Below are positions 1 through 6,123 of a stretch of 40,632 bases of DNA, piece after piece. The notes beneath the pieces were generated by a model. The model ran no database searches and was not told the origin of the DNA. It saw only the letters and a list, made by a program, of their open reading frames with translations. Numbering within the stretch: position 1 is the first letter of the stretch; the number at the start of each line of letters is the position of its first letter. Where the stretch lies: the IMG/VR virus record IMGVR_UViG_3300021963_008590, positions 1 to 40,632 of that record. The stretch is one strand, 5' to 3'. Both the position numbers and the translations under genes were made by a program. The stretch comes from a virus.

Positions 1-153
1 GATCAAGCTAGTGAGCAAATTAAAAAAGATGCAGAAGCTAAATTAAAAAGTCTTATTCAATCTAATCGTATAAATCCACCTCTAAGACCTACTCCAGTTA
101 TTGCTTCAATAATACCACGAGGAACAAATACTGGCACCGGAACTGCGGGATAA
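1..153 (+). CDS. 3' end of an unidentified phage protein (partial)
   Basis: The window opens inside a reading frame that runs from base 1 to a TAA at 151-153 and gives the last 50 residues of a protein. The first part is charged and probably helical (Gln, Lys, Glu, Ala rich). It is followed by a Pro-rich stretch and a low-complexity Gly/Thr tail. No domain can be recognised from this fragment. A helical segment with a Pro/Gly/Thr-rich tail is common in phage structural or scaffold-like proteins, but that is only a guess. About 70 bases of AT-rich DNA separate it from the next gene. Confidence 0.6.
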   Translation, partial: DQASEQIKKDAEAKLKSLIQSNRINPPLRPTPVIASIIPRGTNTGTGTAG

Positions 154-223
154 AAAGATAATATATATCCTTTGTTTAATCTGAAAGAGGATAATAATTA
201 TATGTAGTAATAACCCACATTCT

Positions 224-595
224 ATGAAGAGAATATATTACAGACTTAATTGGAGAGAATACTTAAATAGTGGGAATAAAAAAAATGAAAATAGAGATGA
301 ACTATACTCTCTATTATTCTCCGAAATCAAATCAGCCTCATCTAAAAAAAGTGAAGAATTGTGTATAGCCGCTGATGCATACACTCGCACTATGATATTA
401 ATTCCGTTTGAAGAATATACTGCCGTTTTGGAAGAGTGTATAAATTATTTTCAGCAAAGAGAAGATTACGAAAAATGTATAGAAATTAGAGATACTTTAG
501 AAAAGATTAAAGTGAAAAAAATGAAAAGAAGGAGACCGAATCAAGAAGTTCAGAAACTAATATTGGTAAGGTTGAATCAGGTTACAGATAATTAA
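224..595 (+). CDS. Small helical phage protein with UVR-like motif
   Basis: A 123-residue, very basic and largely helical protein that I do not recognise by name. Residues about 78-95 (EDYEKCIEIRDTLEKI) resemble the UVR motif of UvrB/UvrC and ClpE/McsA proteins, a short helical hairpin used for protein-protein contacts. The C-terminus is rich in Lys and Arg. It lies just upstream of phoH and is probably co-transcribed with it, with a 19-base gap. The UVR resemblance is visible, but a function cannot be inferred from it. No Shine-Dalgarno sequence precedes the ATG, as for most genes here. Confidence 0.6.
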   Translation: MKRIYYRLNWREYLNSGNKKNENRDELYSLLFSEIKSASSKKSEELCIAADAYTRTMILIPFEEYTAVLEECINYFQQREDYEKCIEIRDTLEKIKVKKMKRRRPNQEVQKLILVRLNQVTDN

Positions 596-614
596 CAAAA
601 ATTAAATTATCATC

Positions 615-1472
615 ATGCCGAAAGTAAGATCTAAAGGATTAAGAAAAACTACTGAGTTAGAAGTTACAGCCAACACAATAGAAGAAATAGTAGAGCAAAA
701 GGTAGTAGGAGGGATACCAAAATTAATTACACCGATAGAATTTAAGACAAAAAACCAAAAACGATTTTACAAAGCAATAGAATCTCAAAAAAATCAAATT
801 GTTATGGCACATGCATTGGCAGGAGCAGGAAAAACATTTGTAGGGATTCAAAAAGGAATAGAACTATTATATCAGAGGAACAGTGGAATATTTAAAATGG
901 TTATCATAAATCCAACTGTTGATGTTGGTAACGAAGATAAGCTCGGACACTTACCGGGTGATTTAATGGAAAAAATAGCATATCATAACGAATCATCATT
1001 AGGAATACTTTATAAAATAATCGGAGAAAAAGAAACTAATAGGTTAATTGAGATAGGGAAATTAGAATTTAAGGTATTAAACTTCCTTAGAGGGTTGAAT
1101 TTTTCTAATTCGTATATTTTTATGGATGAGGCACAAAACGCTTCACCTGCTCAAATAAAAACTCTTGTTACGCGTATATCAGATGATAGCAAAATGGTAA
1201 TATGTGGAGACCTTTCTCAATGTGATAAATACAGAACTAATGGAGCTCCTGCATACACAAAAAGTGGATTCTATGATATATGGAAGCGATTGAGTGGAGT
1301 AGAGGGGGTATATCAAGTAGAATTCTCAAAAGAAGATTGCGTTAGAAGTGGTATCGTAAAAAGAATTCTAGAAAGATATGAATTGGAAGAGGAAATTCAT
1401 TTAGGTGAAAGTTTTTCTCAACCAGATTTGGAAAATACAAAAGAATTCTTTACATTAGAGCAAAATACCTAA
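615..1472 (+). CDS. phoH: PhoH-family P-loop ATPase
   Basis: A 285-residue PhoH-like protein. It has a Walker A motif GAGKT at residues 70-74 preceded by HALA, a Walker B MDEAQN at about 170-175, the family signature SPAQIKTLVTRI just after it, and the sensor-like segment VICGDLSQCD. PhoH proteins are cytosolic RNA/nucleotide-associated ATPases that share the SF1 helicase fold. They are very common auxiliary genes of marine T4-like phages, although their role in infection is unresolved. The roughly 50-residue N-terminal extension before the ATPase core is less conserved. The stop codon abuts the ATG of the next gene, which indicates translational coupling. Confidence 0.9.
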   Translation: MPKVRSKGLRKTTELEVTANTIEEIVEQKVVGGIPKLITPIEFKTKNQKRFYKAIESQKNQIVMAHALAGAGKTFVGIQKGIELLYQRNSGIFKMVIINPTVDVGNEDKLGHLPGDLMEKIAYHNESSLGILYKIIGEKETNRLIEIGKLEFKVLNFLRGLNFSNSYIFMDEAQNASPAQIKTLVTRISDDSKMVICGDLSQCDKYRTNGAPAYTKSGFYDIWKRLSGVEGVYQVEFSKEDCVRSGIVKRILERYELEEEIHLGESFSQPDLENTKEFFTLEQNT

Positions 1473-1895
1473 ATGAAAAAAATTAAAATTACAGTGGAAA
1501 TGGGGGATGAAGTTGCAACTTTATCCCTCAATACCAATATGGAGTTTTCAAATATATTGAAACATATTGGAGAAATTAAGAATGAAGAAACAGTTGAAAA
1601 TTTTATTGAAAAACAACTTTTATTAGAAAATCCATTTGGTTCTATTTATGAATCACCTGATGGCGGTAAGACCATTTATAAAAGAAAAGTTGGAGAATCT
1701 AATAGGGAATTGATTTCTAAAAAACAATTTAGAGTAGAAACACTTCATGATATGGGTGGTTCTTATGAAATTACAATGGAAGGAGAATGGATATGTGAAT
1801 ATTGTGGTGAATCAACCATTGGGACTGAATATGATTATTTAGTTGGAACAAATCACTTATCATGTACCTTAAAAAATGAAAGCAAAAAACAATAG
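1473..1895 (+). CDS. Small protein with C-terminal zinc-finger-like motif
   Basis: A 140-residue protein of unknown function. The N-terminal half is acidic and looks like a small alpha/beta domain. The C-terminal part contains CEYC at about residues 109-112 and HLSC at about 128-131. This pattern (CxxC...HxxC) is consistent with a treble-clef or zinc-ribbon site, as in many phage nucleic-acid-binding proteins. The ATG follows the phoH stop directly, so it is part of the same operon. Zinc binding is inferred from the spacing of Cys and His only. Confidence 0.55.
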   Translation: MKKIKITVEMGDEVATLSLNTNMEFSNILKHIGEIKNEETVENFIEKQLLLENPFGSIYESPDGGKTIYKRKVGESNRELISKKQFRVETLHDMGGSYEITMEGEWICEYCGESTIGTEYDYLVGTNHLSCTLKNESKKQ

Positions 1896-1913
1896 AATTG
1901 TAGTATTAAAATA

Positions 1914-2780
1914 ATGAGTTACGATTTAGTTATAATTAATGGTGATTCCTTTTCAGAGGGAAATGGTTTAACAAAGCAATTTGAAACATATAAAGATGAT
2001 TGTAATAATTATGATTTATGGTTAAAATTGAAAAATCATTCTCAATCAGAAGTGTTTTTAGACCGCTCTTTTAGTTGGGGAGTTAAAATTGCAGAACTAC
2101 TAAATGTTCCTGTTCTTAATATATCCAGAAGTGGTTCATCTAATAAATCTATTTTAAGGAGATGGTATTATCTTTTTAATGTTGGGCCTACAAAAAATGA
2201 TTCTCATAATTATGATTATAAAGCGTATGATGAACATTGGATTTTTTTAAATCCATCTACAAAGGAATTTATCCCATATGATAAAGTATCTTTTTTCAAA
2301 TTTAAAAATCCATTATGTATAACTCAATGGAGTAATTCATATAGAGGTGATATGACATATAAAAGTCTAACAACTACCCTTAATCCAGGATTATCCGATT
2401 TACAAACACTAAAAAATTGGATAGATGAATATAAAATTCCACTGGATATAAACAAATTCACTCATTTCTTTGAGTATTATAATAATTTAGTGAATACTGA
2501 ATATTTAGTAAACTATGAAAATTTAAATATTTTGTTAGCGTTTAAAGGTTTAATGGATGCTGTAAATTTTAAAGGATTCTCAATTTATCATAGAATGGCA
2601 AATACAATGGAATTTAAGTATCATAAATTAGTAAGCAATTTATTAAATGTTGATGAAACTAAAAAAATAGAAAGTAACACATATACATTAAAAGATGTTG
2701 GTATAGAAAACTTGCATTATAGTTTAGAAGGGCATGAATATTTTGGAGAAAATATTTTAAATTTAATAAAAGAATGTTAG
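1914..2780 (+). CDS. SGNH/GDSL-type hydrolase-like protein
   Basis: A 288-residue protein with the SGNH block I motif NGDSFSEG near residues 9-16 (nucleophile Ser). The block II/III region is NISRSGSSNKS, and a C-terminal block V-like segment ENLHYSLEGHEYFG supplies a probable catalytic His. SGNH enzymes are esterases or acyltransferases acting on O-acetyl or other acyl groups of carbohydrates. It is one of at least six SGNH-type proteins plus one GSCFA protein in this window, which suggests acyl-ester metabolism on glycans. Its 3' end overlaps the next gene by 7 bases. The substrate is unknown. Confidence 0.7.
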   Translation: MSYDLVIINGDSFSEGNGLTKQFETYKDDCNNYDLWLKLKNHSQSEVFLDRSFSWGVKIAELLNVPVLNISRSGSSNKSILRRWYYLFNVGPTKNDSHNYDYKAYDEHWIFLNPSTKEFIPYDKVSFFKFKNPLCITQWSNSYRGDMTYKSLTTTLNPGLSDLQTLKNWIDEYKIPLDINKFTHFFEYYNNLVNTEYLVNYENLNILLAFKGLMDAVNFKGFSIYHRMANTMEFKYHKLVSNLLNVDETKKIESNTYTLKDVGIENLHYSLEGHEYFGENILNLIKEC

Positions 2781-3898
2781 AAGGAATACATATTGATTTT
2801 AATTTAAACTTAGAGATAGGCCCGTGTGGTGTAAATGCCAGAGTACCAACTGGTGTAACAATAGATAAAAAATTTGATACTTCCTTAAGATTAATTGAGA
2901 TACCAAAAGGATTTGATACATTTAATTTCTTTAGTGATCAATATAAAGATAGATTTACTTTAAATTTCAAAAAACTATTAGGCGATGGTTTATCAAAATA
3001 TAAATTTCTAATATCATTTTATAGAGAAGAAGCATCTACTACAAAGGATAAAATAAATTTTTTTACTAATTTATTTAAAGATGGGAAGATTTTATTTATA
3101 ACAACTAATATAGAGGAATATCAAGAGAATAAAGTTTTATTTCTGAATAATTCGGAGTGGATATACGATGATGTCTATGTTCGTAATTTTTTTGATTTTT
3201 GGAAATATCTTAAAAGACAAGATATAGGAACTATAAAGAAAAAATATATGTTTCTAATTAATCACTATTCTGATATTAGATTCGAAATATTAAAATTTTT
3301 ATACAAAAATAATAAACAAAATGAAGGTAATATATCTTTCAATCTAATTGATTTTGAAGGATGTAAATTAGATAAAAGTAAGATATTAAGTGAAATAAAT
3401 GAATTTAATATTGATTATCCATCTTATTACGATACATATCCTACTTTATCACATTTGACAGATGATGTTCGTTTTCAAAAAACATTAATTGGAATTAATC
3501 ACGTTGGAACACTCCCCCATTTCAATTATAGAATTTATTTAGAATCGTATTTTGAAATCATAACTGAAACTGCTCCTCATTTAGTGATGGAAGGTACTCA
3601 TATATCTGAGAAGATACATAAACCACTGAGAACTGCTCTACCTTTTATGTATTATGGTAAACCAGAGGTTAAGGTATTTTTAGAAAGTATAGGAATGAGT
3701 TTCACATCTCCTATTTATTTTTTTGGATTAAATGAAGAAGAATACTTAAATCATTTGAATTTTTTGTTACAACAGGATTTCAATTGGTATAATTCAACCC
3801 AAATAAAATATTTAGATGAATACTTTAATAATATGGATATTTGGATAAAATTTATTAAAACAAATAATGATCAACTTTTAAAATTTATGTACCCATGA
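2774..3898 (+). CDS. Glycosyltransferase-like protein (EK-motif family, paralogue 1)
   Basis: A 374-residue protein with an ill-defined N-terminal half. The C-terminal half carries ISEKIHKPLRTALPFMYYG followed by a segment where a Gly residue precedes a hydrophobic strand. The same arrangement, [ST]EK-x3-[PN]-x4-P-[FA], recurs in the proteins at 4892, 21869 and 39112, so these are diverged paralogues. The arrangement resembles the nucleotide-sugar-binding C-terminal region of GT10 fucosyltransferases and exostosin-like enzymes (SEK...AL..G.VP). The glycosyltransferase call is therefore an inference from one motif and the context. It sits directly upstream of the APS kinase gene, with a 4-base overlap. 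Confidence 0.5.
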   Translation: MLEGIHIDFNLNLEIGPCGVNARVPTGVTIDKKFDTSLRLIEIPKGFDTFNFFSDQYKDRFTLNFKKLLGDGLSKYKFLISFYREEASTTKDKINFFTNLFKDGKILFITTNIEEYQENKVLFLNNSEWIYDDVYVRNFFDFWKYLKRQDIGTIKKKYMFLINHYSDIRFEILKFLYKNNKQNEGNISFNLIDFEGCKLDKSKILSEINEFNIDYPSYYDTYPTLSHLTDDVRFQKTLIGINHVGTLPHFNYRIYLESYFEIITETAPHLVMEGTHISEKIHKPLRTALPFMYYGKPEVKVFLESIGMSFTSPIYFFGLNEEEYLNHLNFLLQQDFNWYNSTQIKYLDEYFNNMDIWIKFIKTNNDQLLKFMYP

Positions 3899-4326
3899 TA
3901 TATTGGTTTACTGGACAACCAGGAGCAGGGAAGACTACGTTGGCTAATTGGATGTTAGCGCATTTTCCAAATGATTCTATCATAGTAGATGGTGATGATA
4001 TAAGAGCCATTTATGATAATAAAGATTATTCGGAAGTGGGTAGAAGGAAAAATATAGAACTTGCACAAAATTTGGCAAGATTCTTACATCACAAAGGATT
4101 TAAAGTTATGGTTTCTTTAGTATCACCTTATCGTGATCAAAGGGAATCTTTTAAAACCGAAATGGGTAATAACATAAAGGAAATATATGTACACACTCAA
4201 AGTGAAAGAGGAAGAGAAGGATATCATGTTAGTAATTATGAATCTCCTTTAGAGAATTTTATTGATTTAGATACAACAAGTGAAGACGAATTTACAACAT
4301 TTCAAAAATTAAAATCACTAATATGA
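3895..4326 (+). CDS. cysC: Adenylylsulfate (APS) kinase, shortened
   Basis: APS kinase phosphorylates adenylylsulfate to PAPS, the universal sulfate donor. The 143-residue product has Walker A GQPGAGKTT at residues 7-15, DGDDIR at about 34-39, an RR-N-E-AQ-LARFL helix and the highly diagnostic VSLVSPYRDQRES segment. A compressed C-terminal part retains YESPLENFIDLDT. Typical CysC proteins have around 200 residues. The segment that normally forms the APS-binding lid (KGLY-x-KAR-x-G, FTG) appears reduced here, so activity needs testing. It overlaps its neighbours by 4 bases on each side and is followed by a nucleotidyltransferase and a DUF2061 protein. Two sulfotransferase-like proteins encoded 10 kb downstream could use its product. 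Confidence 0.85.
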   Translation: MIYWFTGQPGAGKTTLANWMLAHFPNDSIIVDGDDIRAIYDNKDYSEVGRRKNIELAQNLARFLHHKGFKVMVSLVSPYRDQRESFKTEMGNNIKEIYVHTQSERGREGYHVSNYESPLENFIDLDTTSEDEFTTFQKLKSLI

Positions 4327-4697
4327 AAAAATACGCATTATTCATCGGAAGATGGCAAACATGGCACGCAGGACATGAATGGTTAATCCGCCAACAATTG
4401 GATAAAGGAAAAAATGTATGGGTAGCAATCAGAGATGTGGAAGTGGACGAAAATAATCCAAAATCTGCACAACAAGTTTTAAAAGATTTATCAAATGAAC
4501 CATTCTTTCAGCAAAATTGGGATAAATTATATGTATCAATTATACCTGATATTGAATCGGTAAACTATGGAAGAGGTGTTGGGTATGATGTTATCCATCA
4601 TCATCCACCTGCAGATGTTGAATTAATTAGTGGAACAAAAATTAGAAAAGGGTATATGGATACCGATGGAGATGTAATAGAGTATGCCATTGATTAA
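4323..4697 (+). CDS. HxGH-type nucleotidyltransferase (adenylyl/cytidylyl transferase)
   Basis: A compact 124-residue member of the HxGH nucleotidyltransferase superfamily. The N-terminal FIGRWQTWHAGHEWLI contains the HxGH ATP/CTP-binding motif at about residues 16-19. The C-terminal ELISGTKIRKG matches the second signature (IS[ST]T.[IL]R). The family includes NMN adenylyltransferase, phosphopantetheine adenylyltransferase, glycerol-3-phosphate cytidylyltransferase and ATP sulfurylase, whose motif is also SGTxxR. Lying between cysC and a DUF2061 gene, it might make APS from sulfate, but the size is far below that of known ATP sulfurylases. That role is only a hypothesis. The start codon overlaps the cysC stop. 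Confidence 0.7.
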   Translation: MKKYALFIGRWQTWHAGHEWLIRQQLDKGKNVWVAIRDVEVDENNPKSAQQVLKDLSNEPFFQQNWDKLYVSIIPDIESVNYGRGVGYDVIHHHPPADVELISGTKIRKGYMDTDGDVIEYAID

Positions 4698-4905
4698 AAG
4701 ACATATAGCCAAAACTATTTCGTATCGCGTTGTAAGTACTTTAATAGGATTTCTTATAATGTGGTGGGTGAGTGGGTCTATTAAAGTAGGCGCAGCTTTT
4801 GGGGTAGCAGAGTTGATTTATAAACCTATTCAATATTATCTACACGAAAGAGTTTGGTACAAATGGATTAGATATGGGTTAAAGGAAAAAAATGAAACAA
4901 AATGA
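4684..4905 (+). CDS. DUF2061 small membrane protein
   Basis: A 73-residue protein with the DUF2061 pattern: KTISYRVVSTLIGFLIMWWVSG near the N-terminus, a second hydrophobic/amphipathic stretch, and the terminal signature YKPIQYYLHERVWYKW. One clear transmembrane segment covers about residues 17-33, and a second weaker one follows. DUF2061 proteins are of unknown biochemical function, but in bacteria they often sit beside sulfate-activation genes (cysC, cysD, cysN), which matches this location. The gene overlaps the nucleotidyltransferase by 14 bases and the next gene by 14 bases, so it is firmly embedded in the block. Confidence 0.8.
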   Translation: MPLIKRHIAKTISYRVVSTLIGFLIMWWVSGSIKVGAAFGVAELIYKPIQYYLHERVWYKWIRYGLKEKNETK

Positions 4906-6049
4906 TATTCAATTTTGGGTAAGTGATGTATCAGGAGATAGTGGTATTAGATTTTTATTTGAAAGTGTATATCCAAATACTTTCAAAAAAATAGAATATG
5001 ATACTATATCACATTCTAATATTAATATTTTAGTTTTTAAGTGGGAGAGTAAGTTTGCAATAAAACCATCTTTCCAAACACATACAAATGAATTTTTAGA
5101 ATTAGTAAAGAAATTAAATAATCTTAATTTTTATTTTTTAGCCGATCATTCAACTGAGGCGGAATCTGTTATAAATGAATTAGAAAAAATTGATTTTTTA
5201 AACAAGTTAAAATCAGTTGGAATCCCATCTAGCAAAATTTTAATGGCTCAAAATAATTCATTTGATTTTGAATCAATGATTACAAAGATAGGTAATTTCC
5301 AATTAAAAACATTTTATTTTCCACATTTTTTAATTGCAACTCCCTATTATATGAATCAATATGTGGAGGAGGTGCATAATCACTTTCAGATGCCTAAATC
5401 TAAAGATTTTTTGTGTCTTAATAGAAGAGTATCAACTCATAAATATAATTTACTAAAAAGATTATGGGAAAGGGGTTTATTAGAAAATACGATGTGGAGT
5501 TGGGTTGCTACTATGTTCGATGATAAGCTGATAAATGAGGAATTTAAGAATAAGAATGGATTAAATAGAGGTAATTCAATTCAATTAGAAGGAGATGTTA
5601 TGTATGGGAGTGGTTTGCAATTTGCAGATGAATACCTTTATACAATAAATCCTATGTGGTATTATAGTTCCAAAGTAGATATTGTGAATGAAACTCACTT
5701 AAATAAAAAAGATGTAATCCATCACACCGAAAAAACTTTTAAACCTATGTACTTAGGTATGCCGTTTATTACCAATGCAACTAAAAACCATCTACATTGT
5801 TTAGGGAAGTTAGGGTTTAAAACGTTTGAATCGGTAATAGATGAATCATATAATTCAACTTCTAATATAGATTCCCTAATCGATTCCGCTCTTATGTTAC
5901 TTGAAAAGTGGGATGTAGGAGAAGTCAAGGATATATGTGAATTTAATAAAGAAAAAATAAGTAATTTTGATACATACCGTACAATTTTGTTGAATTTTTT
6001 CGTAAAACCATTGGAAGGGTATTGCAAATCTAAATTTAGTTTGATATAG
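4892..6049 (+). CDS. Glycosyltransferase-like protein (EK-motif family, paralogue 2)
   Basis: A 385-residue protein and the clearest member of the local EK-motif family. After CLNRRVSTHKYNLLKRL (about residues 170-187) comes HHTEKTFKPMYLGMPFI and then LGKLGFKTF. The EK-x3-KP-x3-GMPF region is reminiscent of the donor-binding part of GT10 and exostosin-type glycosyltransferases, and the neighbouring sugar-modification genes agree with this. The N-terminal third appears to be a separate Rossmann-like half. There is no signal peptide or membrane segment, so it would act in the cytosol. A 74-base gap before the next gene contains no obvious terminator hairpin. The call is motif based and moderate. 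Confidence 0.55.
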   Translation: MKQNDIQFWVSDVSGDSGIRFLFESVYPNTFKKIEYDTISHSNINILVFKWESKFAIKPSFQTHTNEFLELVKKLNNLNFYFLADHSTEAESVINELEKIDFLNKLKSVGIPSSKILMAQNNSFDFESMITKIGNFQLKTFYFPHFLIATPYYMNQYVEEVHNHFQMPKSKDFLCLNRRVSTHKYNLLKRLWERGLLENTMWSWVATMFDDKLINEEFKNKNGLNRGNSIQLEGDVMYGSGLQFADEYLYTINPMWYYSSKVDIVNETHLNKKDVIHHTEKTFKPMYLGMPFITNATKNHLHCLGKLGFKTFESVIDESYNSTSNIDSLIDSALMLLEKWDVGEVKDICEFNKEKISNFDTYRTILLNFFVKPLEGYCKSKFSLI

Positions 6050-6088
6050 TATTTTTCAAAGGATAATCCATATTATTTATGTTTTTCA

Positions 6089-6096
6089 TATTTATA
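6089..6096 (+). promoter_or_regulatory. Possible late promoter element (TATTTATA)
   Basis: TATTTATA lies 28 bases before the start codon of the large Hint protein. It resembles the T4-type late promoter core TATAAATA that gp55-family sigma factors recognise, and such a sigma factor is encoded at 35933-36649. The same octamer occurs before the gene at 33345. In DNA this AT-rich the match may be chance. Confidence 0.25.
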
Positions 6097-6123
6097 GACA
6101 TACAAAAAGAAACAAATTAAAAA

